From: Microbacterium neungamense
GTDB lineage: Bacteria > Actinomycetota > Actinomycetes > Actinomycetales > Microbacteriaceae
Assembly (NCBI RefSeq): GCF_024971095.1
Contig: NZ_CP069717.1
Coordinates: 496,001-560,000 of the forward strand
Direction of reading: 5' to 3'
DNA: 64,000 bases
This document shows positions 50,124-58,606 of the stretch, piece after piece. Position 1 is the first letter of the stretch. Each line of letters starts with the position of its first letter. The notes below the pieces were generated by a model. That model did not search any database and was not told the DNA's origin. It worked only from the letters and a program-made list of their open reading frames with translations. The position numbers were made by a program, and so were the translations under genes.

Positions 50124-51587
50124 TTAGTTGTGGACCCAGACCTCCGTGCCGATGGTCGACCACTCGTAGACGTACTGGGCGGCGTCGAAGGTCATGTTCA
50201 CGCAGCCGTGGCTCATCGGGGTGCCGAAGTTGTCGTGCCAGTAGGTGCCGTGGAACGCCTCGTCGCCGTTGTAGTACGACACCCAGGGCACGTCCTCGGT
50301 GACGTACTTCGAACCATCGGCGTTCGTGCCGCGCATGTCCTGGATGCGCACGTACGCGTACACCTTGAAGTGCCCGGTGTCGGTCGGCGTGGCCGCCGTG
50401 CCCGAGGAGATCGCCCAGGACTGGACGAGCTGCTCGTTCTCGAACAGGTAGGTGCGCTGCTCGCTGAGGTCGACCTCGATCCGGCGGAACAGGGCGGTGG
50501 TCTCGAACGGGGTGGAGGTGACCGCGAGCGGATACGCCGCGTCTCCGGCGCTGAGCTGGGCGGCGAACTCGGACGCCGCGTTCGACGTGTCGCCGAGGAC
50601 GCGTCCGTCCTGACCGGGCGTGAGCTCCTTGAGCACCGTGCCGTCGGAGTCGACGATGTTCCTGGCGTTCACCGGCTCGCGGTTGACCAGGCCCGGGAGC
50701 GTGTCCACGACGGCCTGGATGGCGGTCTCGTCGGCGGTGATCTCCAGCTCGCCGTCCACGGCCTCCACGGAGAGCCAGCTCGCGGCGACGTCCGGCGCGA
50801 TCGGCACCGTGCGCTCCTCGCCCACGTAGAAGCCGATCGAGGCGAGCATGGAGTTCAGCTGTGCCGCGGTCTCGGCGGCCTCCTCGTCGGTGATCGCGGC
50901 AGGCGCCTCGGTCGGCGCGCCGGGGAACTCGAAGGACGTCTGGCCCGCGGCGGTCGCGTCCGCGAACGCGGCGGTGAGCTTCTCGAGATCGATGCCGGTG
51001 CCGGGCTCCGAGGCGGTCGTGGTGTACGCGCCGGCGGCCGGGTCGAACACGACGGTGGCGTCCACCGCGGCCTCGTAGCTTCCGGGCAGCGCGGCGCGCA
51101 GGGTGTGCTCGGCGGCCTCCGGGTCGAGGGTGATCTCCGCGTCGATCGGCTCGCCCATCCACGCGGTCACGTTCCACATCGGGCGCTCGGCGAAGGCCTG
51201 CTCCGCCAGGGCGGAAGCGTCGAGGCTTGCGCCGAGATCGGCGCCGCTCACGGTCGCGTCCGTGCCGGTGAGCACCACCTCGGTGCGTGCGAGGTGGGCG
51301 CTGATCGCCTCCGTGGCCATCCCCGGGGTCATCCAGCCGACCGGGATGCCGGCGACGGTGGTGCCCGGCGCGATCAGCAGGGTGGATGCGCCACCGGCGG
51401 CGAGCAGCAGCGCGCCCGCCCCGGGACCGAGCCACAGGCCGAGGCGGCGCTTCTTCGGTGCCGGCTCCATCGGCGCCCACTCCAGGCGCCGGCCGCCGTC
51501 ACCCGGCGGGGTGGTCTCGTTCGTGCTCGTCGACAGGACCTCGGTCCTGTCCGTGCCCGCGGTCGGTGCGGAGATCAGATCGGTCAC
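50124..51587 (-). CDS. L,D-transpeptidase with peptidoglycan-binding-like N-terminal domains
   Basis: This 487-residue envelope protein forms 3-3 peptidoglycan cross-links. A cytoplasmic tail of about 48 residues is followed by one signal-anchor helix (about 49-70). Two PG_binding_4/VanW-type domains come next (about 75-330), and a C-terminal YkuD catalytic domain contains FHGTYWHDNFGTPMSHGCVN, with the nucleophile Cys near 465 and its His. The GTG at 51587 is preceded by AAAGGGGGG, which decides the start. Confidence 0.93.
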   Translation of the reverse strand: MTDLISAPTAGTDRTEVLSTSTNETTPPGDGGRRLEWAPMEPAPKKRRLGLWLGPGAGALLLAAGGASTLLIAPGTTVAGIPVGWMTPGMATEAISAHLARTEVVLTGTDATVSGADLGASLDASALAEQAFAERPMWNVTAWMGEPIDAEITLDPEAAEHTLRAALPGSYEAAVDATVVFDPAAGAYTTTASEPGTGIDLEKLTAAFADATAAGQTSFEFPGAPTEAPAAITDEEAAETAAQLNSMLASIGFYVGEERTVPIAPDVAASWLSVEAVDGELEITADETAIQAVVDTLPGLVNREPVNARNIVDSDGTVLKELTPGQDGRVLGDTSNAASEFAAQLSAGDAAYPLAVTSTPFETTALFRRIEVDLSEQRTYLFENEQLVQSWAISSGTAATPTDTGHFKVYAYVRIQDMRGTNADGSKYVTEDVPWVSYYNGDEAFHGTYWHDNFGTPMSHGCVNMTFDAAQYVYEWSTIGTEVWVHN

Positions 51588-51749
51588 GAACTCACCCCCC
51601 TTTGTTCAGCGTGTCCGTGTCTCCTCATGGTACGGGACGGAGATAACGGGATGGTAAAGTTCGCCATTCCCGTTCGGCCGGCCCTCGCGGCGGCGGCAGA
51701 AGGCGGCAGTAACGCGCGCGGAACGGATGCCGGGTTGCGCCGACGCCCA

Positions 51750-51766
51750 TTCGTAAGATGTACTAA
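51750..51766. promoter_or_regulatory. Candidate ROK autoregulatory operator overlapping the -10 box
   Basis: TTCGTAAGATGTACTAA forms TTnGTA-N5-TACnAA, a 17-bp dyad of the type bound by ROK/NagC-like repressors. It overlaps the -10 box TAAGAT (51754-51759) of the ROK gene that starts at 51772. Confidence 0.55.
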
Positions 51767-51771
51767 CAAAC

Positions 51772-52953
51772 ATGCCTGATTCGGATGCGCCGCGCCCGCC
51801 CACCGGGACCATCGCCCCGCCGGCCCACGCCTTCGGCGCGAGCCGGCGGCTCCGCTCCCGGGCGAAGGTGCTGCCGGAACAGGCGCGGGGACACAACCGG
51901 GCCCTGGTGCTGCAGACGCTGTACCACCGCGGGGCGATGAGCAGGGCGGACCTGGCGCGGGAGACCGGGCTGACCCGCGTCACCATCTCCGACCTGGTCG
52001 GGGAGTTCATCGCCGACGGGATCATCACCGAGATCGGCGTGCGCGCGAGTGCGGGACCCGGCAAACCGGCGATCCTCATCGACATCGATCGCGGCGGGCA
52101 CCAGATCCTCGGGCTCGACCTGTCCGGCCCGGCGGCCTTCGAGGGCGCGGTGATGAGCCTGGATGGCGACGTCGTGGCGCGGCGCACTGCGCCGCGCCCG
52201 GAGGACCGGGACGGGGACAGCGCCTACCGCGCCGCCGTCGACCTGGCCCGCGAACTCGTCGCGGCCTCCACCCGGCCGCTGCTCGGGGTCGGCGTCGGCA
52301 CGCCGGGCGTCGTCGACCCGGCCGGCGTCGTGCTCCGCGCGCCGGATCTCAGCTGGCACTCGTTCCCCCTGGAGGCCCGGCTGGCGCTGGACCTCGACCT
52401 GCCCGTGATCGTGCGGAACGACGCCAACGCCGCCGTGCTCGCCGAGTACACCTTCGGCGACGCGCACGCGGACCTGATGCTGATCCGGATCGGCCGCGGC
52501 GTCGGAGCGGGGCTGATCACGGCGAACCAGCCGCTGCTCGGCAGCCGCTTCGCCGCGGGGGAGATCGGTCACGTCGTGGTCGGCACCGACGGCGGACCCC
52601 GCTGCGTCTGCGGCAAGGAAGGGTGCTTGGAGGCGTGGCTGAGCGTCACGCGGCTGGAGCGGGAGATCGCCGCCCGGCCCGGTGCCCGGGAGGAGGTGCT
52701 GGGCGACGCCGGCACCCGGCTGGCGATCGGCATCGCCCCGATCGTCGCGGCTCTCGACCTGTCCGAGGTGGTGCTGGCCGGCCCCGCGGACCTGCTGGAC
52801 GGCGCCCTGGTCGACGCAGCGACCGGCGCCCTGCACGAGCGCACCCTCGAGGGGGTGTTCGAGGACGTCGTGATCCGCCGTACGCAGCAGGTGGACATCG
52901 TGCTGCGCGGCGCGGCCGTGATGGTGCTCTCGGCGCAGCTGGGGGTGTCCTGA
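51772..52953 (+). CDS. ROK family transcriptional regulator (NagC/Mlc-like)
   Basis: This 393-residue sugar-responsive repressor has an N-terminal winged helix (GAMSRADLARETGLTRVTIS near residues 46-65) followed by the two-lobed ROK sugar-kinase-like domain. The ligand region is NDANAAVLAEYTFG, and the zinc site is EIGHVVVGTDGGPRCVCGKEG, with a His and two Cys of the H/C-x-C-x4-C pattern. It lies 96 nt before nagB, so GlcNAc-type control is likely. The leader is only a few nucleotides long. Confidence 0.9.
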   Translation: MPDSDAPRPPTGTIAPPAHAFGASRRLRSRAKVLPEQARGHNRALVLQTLYHRGAMSRADLARETGLTRVTISDLVGEFIADGIITEIGVRASAGPGKPAILIDIDRGGHQILGLDLSGPAAFEGAVMSLDGDVVARRTAPRPEDRDGDSAYRAAVDLARELVAASTRPLLGVGVGTPGVVDPAGVVLRAPDLSWHSFPLEARLALDLDLPVIVRNDANAAVLAEYTFGDAHADLMLIRIGRGVGAGLITANQPLLGSRFAAGEIGHVVVGTDGGPRCVCGKEGCLEAWLSVTRLEREIAARPGAREEVLGDAGTRLAIGIAPIVAALDLSEVVLAGPADLLDGALVDAATGALHERTLEGVFEDVVIRRTQQVDIVLRGAAVMVLSAQLGVS

Positions 52954-53049
52954 TGGTCCGCAGCGCGGGCATCCGCCTGCCGGGCATCCGCCCGACGGGC
53001 CGCACTGCGAGAATCGAGTTCCTCGCCCCCGAACTGGAGGTCGCCGCTC

Positions 53050-53677
53050 ATGGCTGAAGTCGTCATCGTCGCCAACCCCGCGGAGGCGGGCGAACTCGTC
53101 ACCGGCGAGATCGTGCGCCTGCTCGACGCGAAGCCGGACCTCGTCCTGGGCCTTGCCACCGGGTCGACGCCGCTCCCGGTGTACCGGGCGCTCGCGGAGC
53201 GGCTGCGCGGCCGCGACGTGTCGCAGGTTCGCGGCTTCGCGCTCGACGAGTACGTCGGGCTGGACCCGGCGCATCCGGAGAGCTACCGGTCGGTGATCGC
53301 CCGCGAGGTGGTCGAACCGCTCGGTCTCGACCCGCGGCGGGTGCAGGTGCCGAACGGCGCGGCGGAGACCATCCAGCAGGCCGGCGACGACTACGAGGCG
53401 GCGATCGCGGCGGCGGGCGGGGTCGATCTGCAGCTGCTGGGCATCGGCACGGACGGGCACATCGGCTTCAACGAGCCCGGGTCGTCGTTCGCCTCCCGCA
53501 CGCGCGTGAAGACCCTCACCGAGCAGACCCGCGAGGACAACGCCCGGTTCTTCGACTCCGTCGACGATGTGCCCCGGCACTGCATCACGCAGGGGCTGGG
53601 CCGCCGCGTCGAAGCTGACGCTCGCCGACTACTACCGCTACACGTACGCGAACAAGCCTGCCTGGCAGGGCATCTGA
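53050..53677 (+). pseudogene. nagB: Glucosamine-6-phosphate deaminase NagB, internal deletion and frameshift
   Basis: The first about 184 residues are intact NagB: GLATGSTPLPVYRAL, FALDEYVGLDPAHPESYRSV (Asp of the active site), GIGTDGHIGFNEPGSSF (catalytic Asp/His/Glu set) and DDVPRHCITQGLG. Homology then stops at about 53603. From 53606 a different frame gives the genuine family C-terminus SKLTLADYYRYTYANKPAWQ and a stop at 53675-53677. About 45-50 codons between the two parts are missing. As written, translation would run on into 53823 as unrelated sequence. The catalytic residues survive, but the C-terminal helices do not. Confidence 0.85.
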
Positions 53678-53762
53678 GCTCCGCTGCCGGGCCGGGTGCG
53701 GCGCCCGCCCGGCGCAGCCACTGTGCCGAAGCCGCGCCGCGGGCGGGCGCAGCCGCGGTGTT

Positions 53763-53811
53763 GTGCGCTTCGCGCGGCCCGGAATCCGGCATCCGTCCGC
53801 GTGAAGCGCAC
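53763..53811. repeat. Imperfect inverted repeat after nagB
   Basis: GTGCGCTTCGCGCGG (53763-53777) is complementary, with one mismatch, to CCGCGTGAAGCGCAC (53797-53811). Further GCG[T/C]GAAG-like units follow to 53870. No gene is seen in 53678-53880. Confidence 0.55.
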
Positions 53812-53880
53812 TTCTCCGCGTGAGGCGTACGCGGAGGTCACGCGACGCGCACGCGTGGGTGAGCGAAGTGCACGCGCCGG

Positions 53881-54279
53881 TCAGCGCGACCAGGCGATCG
53901 GGAGCAGGTGCTCGGTGCTCAGGGGCGCCAGCTCGACGGCATCCGCCTCGTCGGGCCCGATCCAGCGCAGCTCCGCGAGCTCGGCCTGCACCGTGACGTC
54001 GGACGGCTCGGCCGCGACGGCGAACGCGGTGGCGACGACCCGATGACCCGGCTCGTTGGCGGCGGTGGAGACGAAGGTGCCGAGCGGGCGCAGGTCGTCC
54101 TCGGTGACGGTGAGCGCGAGCTCCTCGTCCAGCTCGCGGATCAGGGTCTGCGCGGGCGTCTCGCCCGGCTCCGGCTTGCCGCCGGGCTGCATGAACCGCC
54201 GCGTGCCGTGCTTGCGGACGACGAGGGCGCGTCCGGCGCGGTCGACGACCACGGCCGCGCTGACGTGGATGTCAGGCAT
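53881..54279 (-). CDS. NUDIX hydrolase
   Basis: This 132-residue NUDIX-fold pyrophosphatase has the complete box GGKPEPGETPAQTLIRELDE followed by EL, near residues 33-55. Similarity of RKHGTRRFMQPGGK to ADP-ribose or MutT-like pyrophosphatases is general, and the substrate is unknown. Its ATG overlaps the stop of the upstream FAD oxidase by 8 nt, so the two are co-transcribed. Confidence 0.9.
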   Translation of the reverse strand: MPDIHVSAAVVVDRAGRALVVRKHGTRRFMQPGGKPEPGETPAQTLIRELDEELALTVTEDDLRPLGTFVSTAANEPGHRVVATAFAVAAEPSDVTVQAELAELRWIGPDEADAVELAPLSTEHLLPIAWSR

Positions 54280-55636
54280 CGGCGAACACCTTGCCCGGGT
54301 TGAGGATGCCGAGCGGGTCGAACACCTCCACGATCTGTCGCTGCAGCCGCCACTGATCCTCGCCGAGCTCCTCGGCGAGCCAGCGGCTCTTCAGGGTGCC
54401 GATGCCGTGCTCGCCGGTCAGCGTGCCTCCGAGTCGGACGGCCGCGCGGAACAGCTCGCCCGCCGCCTCCCAGACGATCTCGGGCACCTCCTCGCCCTCG
54501 AAGTTGAAGTTCGGGTGCAGGTTGCCGTCGCCGGCGTGCGCGACGGTGGGGATGCTCACCCCGTAGGCCTGCTCGATGCGCGCGATCTCGTCGAACATGG
54601 CCGGCATCGCGCTGCGCGGGACGGCGACGTCCTCGATCAGGCAGGTGCCCAGGCTCGCCAGGGCGGCGTGCATCGACCGGCGGATGCGCAGCAGCCGCTC
54701 CGACTCCTCGGGGTCGTCGGTGAGCGTCACCGTGCCGCCGGCCGCCTCGAGCACCGCCGCGATCCGCTCGGCGTCGGCGCGAGCGGAGGGGGTGTCGGTC
54801 TGCAGGGTGAGCTGGGCGGCGCCTGCGGCAGGCGCCGGCAGCCCGAGCAGCGCATGCACGGCGCTGAGGCTCCGGGGGTCCATGAGCTCCATGATCGCCG
54901 GCTGCGCGCCGGACGCCGTGACGGCGGCGGATGCGGCGGCGGCGTCGCGGACGGTGGGGAAGGAGGCGATCAGCGTGCAGACCGCGCCCTCCACCAGCCG
55001 GCGCAGCTTGAGCGTCGCGCCGACGACGACGCCGAGGCGGCCTTCGGAGCCGATCACGAGGGAGGTGAGGTCGAGGCCGGTGACGCCCTTGACCGTGCGG
55101 TGGCCCAGACGCAGCATCCGTCCGTCGGCGAGGACGAGGTCGACGCCGAGGACGGCGTCGCGGACCACGCCGTACTTGGCGCACAGGAGTCCGCCGGCGC
55201 CGGTGGCGATGTTGCCGCCGACGGTGGAGATGTCGCGGCTGGCGGGGTCGGGCGCCCACCACACGCCGTGGCCGGCGAGGTGCGCGTTCAGGTCGGCGTT
55301 GATGATGCCGGGTTCGACGACGGCGATGAGGTCGTCGGGGCGCACCTCGAGGATGCGTGTCATCCGCGCGGTGGAGAGCACGAGCTCGCCGGTGCCGGCG
55401 TTCGCGCCGCCGGCCAGCCCGGTGCCCGCGCCGCGCACCACGACCGGCGTGCGGGTCTCGGTCGCCAGCCGCATGGTCGTCTGCACGTCCTCGACGGAGC
55501 GCGCGTGCACGACGGCGAGGGGACGTCCGGGGGCGCGATGGCCGCTGCGGTCGGCGCGGGCGCTCTCGAGGGCCTCCGCGCTGGTGTCGACGACGTCCTC
55601 GCCGAGGGCGGCGCGGAGCCGGTCGACGATGCTCAC
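54272..55636 (-). CDS. FAD-binding oxidoreductase, GlcD/D-lactate dehydrogenase-like
   Basis: This 454-residue flavoenzyme probably oxidises a 2-hydroxy acid. The FAD_binding_4 (PCMH) domain contains VVVRGAGTGLAGGANAG near residues 64-80 and TVGGNIATGAGGLLCAKYG near 138. The C-terminal FAD-oxidase_C domain has VAHAGDGNLHPNF (metal-binding His) and GEHGIGTLKSRWL. The GTG start is within GTGAGC, whose TGA ends the yrdB gene (4-nt overlap). A longer frame to 55882 is a shadow of yrdB. Confidence 0.9.
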   Translation of the reverse strand: MSIVDRLRAALGEDVVDTSAEALESARADRSGHRAPGRPLAVVHARSVEDVQTTMRLATETRTPVVVRGAGTGLAGGANAGTGELVLSTARMTRILEVRPDDLIAVVEPGIINADLNAHLAGHGVWWAPDPASRDISTVGGNIATGAGGLLCAKYGVVRDAVLGVDLVLADGRMLRLGHRTVKGVTGLDLTSLVIGSEGRLGVVVGATLKLRRLVEGAVCTLIASFPTVRDAAAASAAVTASGAQPAIMELMDPRSLSAVHALLGLPAPAAGAAQLTLQTDTPSARADAERIAAVLEAAGGTVTLTDDPEESERLLRIRRSMHAALASLGTCLIEDVAVPRSAMPAMFDEIARIEQAYGVSIPTVAHAGDGNLHPNFNFEGEEVPEIVWEAAGELFRAAVRLGGTLTGEHGIGTLKSRWLAEELGEDQWRLQRQIVEVFDPLGILNPGKVFADA

Positions 55637-56004
55637 GACAGTGCCCGCCGGCCGGTGAGCACCCCGGTGACGACGGCGACGACGGCGTAGGCGAGACCGG
55701 CCCAGGCCAGGCCCAGCGACCACAGGGCGAGGGTAACGCCGGCGTAGATGAGCAGCTCCACGGCGGCGCGGAGGAACGGATGCAGGTGCAGCACCGGCCG
55801 CGGGGAGAGGAACAGCGCCCAGGCGAGGAGCACCAGCAGCGGTGCGCCCAGCCCGGCGACGACGTTCCACGGCAGCGGCCATGAGCCGAAGCCCCAGAGG
55901 GCGAGGATCGCCAGGGACGCCACCAGGACGAGAGCGCGGACGATGTCGAGCGGGCCGATGGCCGGACGGTTCACGCCCGGTTCGGCGGCGGATTCCTGGG
56001 GCAT
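55633..56004 (-). CDS. YrdB family (DUF2568) membrane protein
   Basis: This 123-residue protein has four hydrophobic helices (about 20-40, 46-66, 78-95 and 97-117). The pattern NVVAGLGAPLLVLLAWALFLSP followed by HPFLRAAVELLIYAG matches YrdB/DUF2568 proteins of unknown function. It is the first gene of a three-gene minus-strand operon (yrdB, FAD oxidase, NUDIX) linked by overlaps. Confidence 0.85.
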   Translation of the reverse strand: MPQESAAEPGVNRPAIGPLDIVRALVLVASLAILALWGFGSWPLPWNVVAGLGAPLLVLLAWALFLSPRPVLHLHPFLRAAVELLIYAGVTLALWSLGLAWAGLAYAVVAVVTGVLTGRRALS

Positions 56005-56053
56005 GCTCCCAGTCTATTCGGCGGCCGGAGGGTCCATCCGGCGGCGGAAGGGT

Positions 56054-58153
56054 CTATCCGGCGGCGGCGGCCGGGCCCAGCGCCAGGGTCGCCGGGTCGT
56101 CCTCCAGGATGGTCGCCGGGATCGTGCTCGGGAGCGGATCGGAGGCCGGGGCGTCAGCGGGTTCCGGGTCGGTGACGGGGTCGGTGGTCGCCAGCTCCGC
56201 TGTCGCCGGCTCTGCGGTCGCGGCGTCGAGGGGCGAGGGATCGTCGGATGCCGCGGAGGCATCGGCCGGGAGGGCCTCGTCCGTGGGCGCGTCCTCGGCG
56301 GGATCGTCCGCGGTCAGCCGGCACAGACCGTGCGGCGGCCGGGTGTCGGTGAGTTCGTGCAGAGTCGTGAGCAACGGCTCGCCCGTGAGGTCGCCGGCGA
56401 CATACGCGATGGCGATCTCCGCGTCGTCGCACATCTGACGCCAGGTGGGGCGCAGCTGCAGCTCGCCCAGGCCGTCGTCGCCGAGCACGACGTCGTCGGC
56501 GAGCACGTCGCCGGCCACGTAGGCGGCCTCGACGGTCGCACCCTCGGCGCCGGAGACCGGGATGGCGAAGTACACGTCCCGGGTCGGCACGTCGATGACA
56601 ACACGGGCGGCGCCGACCTCGGGGGTTCCGGCAGGCAGCTCGGGGCCCGGGTCCTCGCCCGGGTCCTCGCCCGGGTCCTCGCCGGGGTCCTCTCCGGGGT
56701 CTTCGCCCGGATCCTCACCCGGGTCCTCGGCGGGGTCCTCGGCGGGGTCCTCCTCTGCGGGCTCGTCCGCGGGCGGCGGTGCCGCGACCGGCGGAGCCGC
56801 GAGCGCCGGGGGAGCGGCGGGCGGAGCGACGGGCGCCGCCGGCGGCGGTGCGGGCTCCGGCGCCTCGTCCGCAGGGGGCGACGAGGGGGGCGGCGCGGTC
56901 GGCGGCGTCTCGATCACGATCGGCTGGTCCATCGCCATCGACGAGTCCGGTGCGACCTCGGACGCGATCGACGACGGGTCGTCCTCCCCGGCGTTGGGCG
57001 GTGAGGTCGCCGGTGCCGCGTTCATCATGCCGGGTGCGACCGCCACCGCTGCGACCACCCCGGCGACCAGGAGCGCCGCGGAGCCTGCCCCGACGAGCGC
57101 ACCCATCCCGCTGAGCGCTCCGAGCGGGGATCCGCCTCCCGCCGAGCCTCCGCCCGCCGAGCCTCCGCCCGCCGAGCCGCCGCCCGCCGAGCCGCCTCCG
57201 GCACCGGTGCCCGCGGGCACGGAACCCGCGGGCACGGAACCCGAGGCCACGGCGCCCACGGCGCCCGTGGTCGCGCCGGCGGCCCCGGTCGCTCCCGTCC
57301 CGGCCACCACGGCGCCCTCGATGACGCTCGAGGGCATCGCGGCCAGCGCGACGATGGGGGTGCCGCCGCCCTGCAGGGCGGCGAGATAGCCGCCGGCGCC
57401 CGCGGTGCCCAGCACCAGCGGCAGCAGCACGAACGCGAGCCGCCGCGACACCTCCTCGGCCTCGGCGGCCACGATCATGCAGCGCGCGCAGTCCTCCAGA
57501 TGCTGTTCGAGCCGTTTGCGGTCGCGCGTGCCGAGATTGCCGCGGGAGTATCCGCCCAGCCGCTCGATCGTCCACTGGCAGTCGGACCCGGGGGCCGCGC
57601 TGCGCAGGTGCGCCTGGATCCACGCCTCGCGCAGGCCCTCCCTCGCCCGGAAGGCCAGCTGCGACACCGCCCCCGGCTTCATGCCCAGCAGCGGTGCGAC
57701 CTCCGCCGGCTTCATCTGCTCGATCTCGGTGTACCAGAGCACCTCCTGCCAGCGGGAGGGGAGACTGCGGAACGCCTGCGCGGTCAGCCCGCGGTCGAGG
57801 GCCTCGAGGGAGGCCTCGTCGGTGGTGCGCGGATCGGGGACGGCATCCAGCTCGTCCATCGCGGTCTCGCGCTGCGAACGGCCCCACGCGGCCGCGGTGT
57901 TGCGGATGCTGGTGAAGAGGTAGGCGCGGAACGAGCCGTTCGGCCCGCCGCCCTTCAGGATCGCCTGGTAGATGCGGGCGTACGCCTCCTGCACGAGGTC
58001 GTCCGGATCGATGGACGAGGTCACCGACCGTGCGACGGCGATGCCGGCCGGGTAGTGCCGCCGCCAGAGCTCGCCGAACGCGCCGGCGTCCCCCGAGCGG
58101 GTGCGCAGCACGAGGGCCGCATCCGCAGGCCCGTCGGCGGTCTCGTCGTGCAC
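56054..58153 (-). CDS. ECF sigma factor fused to zinc-finger, membrane and extracellular domains (ECF53-like)
   Basis: This protein of about 699 residues has sigma region 2 near residues 15-90 (DPDDLVQEAYARIYQAIL) and region 4 near 130-185 (KPAEVAPLLGMKPGAVSQLA). An anti-sigma-like zinc motif HLEDCARC follows near 226. Two hydrophobic helices (near 243-266 and 355-380) flank (GGGSA)n linkers. The outside part is Pro/Glu-rich with (EDPG)n and one small beta-like domain (VVIDVPTRDVYFAIPVSG). Sigma and regulator in one membrane-tethered chain recall ECF53. GGAGG abuts an ATG at 58159, so the GTG 6 nt further (58153) is the better start. Confidence 0.88.
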   Translation of the reverse strand: MHDETADGPADAALVLRTRSGDAGAFGELWRRHYPAGIAVARSVTSSIDPDDLVQEAYARIYQAILKGGGPNGSFRAYLFTSIRNTAAAWGRSQRETAMDELDAVPDPRTTDEASLEALDRGLTAQAFRSLPSRWQEVLWYTEIEQMKPAEVAPLLGMKPGAVSQLAFRAREGLREAWIQAHLRSAAPGSDCQWTIERLGGYSRGNLGTRDRKRLEQHLEDCARCMIVAAEAEEVSRRLAFVLLPLVLGTAGAGGYLAALQGGGTPIVALAAMPSSVIEGAVVAGTGATGAAGATTGAVGAVASGSVPAGSVPAGTGAGGGSAGGGSAGGGSAGGGSAGGGSPLGALSGMGALVGAGSAALLVAGVVAAVAVAPGMMNAAPATSPPNAGEDDPSSIASEVAPDSSMAMDQPIVIETPPTAPPPSSPPADEAPEPAPPPAAPVAPPAAPPALAAPPVAAPPPADEPAEEDPAEDPAEDPGEDPGEDPGEDPGEDPGEDPGEDPGPELPAGTPEVGAARVVIDVPTRDVYFAIPVSGAEGATVEAAYVAGDVLADDVVLGDDGLGELQLRPTWRQMCDDAEIAIAYVAGDLTGEPLLTTLHELTDTRPPHGLCRLTADDPAEDAPTDEALPADASAASDDPSPLDAATAEPATAELATTDPVTDPEPADAPASDPLPSTIPATILEDDPATLALGPAAAAG
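56648..56750. repeat. 12-bp tandem repeat encoding (EDPG)n
   Basis: About eight near-identical GGGTCCTCGCCC-type units in frame within the extracellular stalk of the ECF sigma fusion. A second in-frame repeat of 15-bp units encoding GGGSA lies at about 57127-57200. Confidence 0.88.
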
Positions 58154-58274
58154 AGTCATCCTCCGGTCGCCGGGCGCGATGGCGCCCTTACAAGAAGAGA
58201 CGCGTGACGGTCCGGAATATCACGCGCATCGACTCATTCTCCCTCGATTCCCTCCGGTCGGCCACCTCTTTCCC

Positions 58275-58343
58275 CGTTCGGGGCGGATTCCTGCGTTCGG
58301 GGCGTCGGAGTGCCGCCCCAAGGGTGAGAATCCGCCCCGAACG
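58275..58343. repeat. Palindromic repeat, copy D (GGGGCGG-TTC family)
   Basis: An imperfect copy: the left arm from 58277 reads TTCGGGGCGGATTCCTGCGT, and the right arm to 58343 contains GAGAATCCGCCCCGAACG. It sits in the 450-nt gap between the ECF fusion and nagA. That gap otherwise holds the sigma-gene leader and the nagA terminator but no gene. Confidence 0.8.
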
Positions 58344-58527
58344 CGAGGGAGGAAAGAAATCTCCGGGACTCGCGTGATGAATCGGCCGGGGCCGCGTCTC
58401 ATCAGTAGAGCGATCCCGTCGAGCCGTGGCATGCGGTCACGACGGGGCCGGTGGGGATACCGGCGAGGGCCGGGCCCGGTGCCTCGGGGGAGGAGCTTCC
58501 GGGCCGGTCCGCTCACACTGGGGATGC

Positions 58528-58565
58528 GGAGGGCCGCACGCGTCGGGGAGGCGCGGCGGCCCTCC
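58528..58565 (-). terminator. Possible terminator of nagA
   Basis: GGAGGGCCGC (58528-58537) pairs with GCGGCCCTCC (58556-58565), about 42 nt downstream of the nagA stop. No T-run. Confidence 0.4.
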
Positions 58566-58606
58566 ACCCTGTCTCCGGGTAGGCCTTCCGGATGCCCGCA
58601 GGCGTC

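Noticed and set aside
52953..53049. Possible short ORF starting at the ROK stop and reading towards nagB
   Set aside because: It has no separate ribosome binding site or family similarity and ends at the nagB start region; it looks like read-over of the intergenic sequence.
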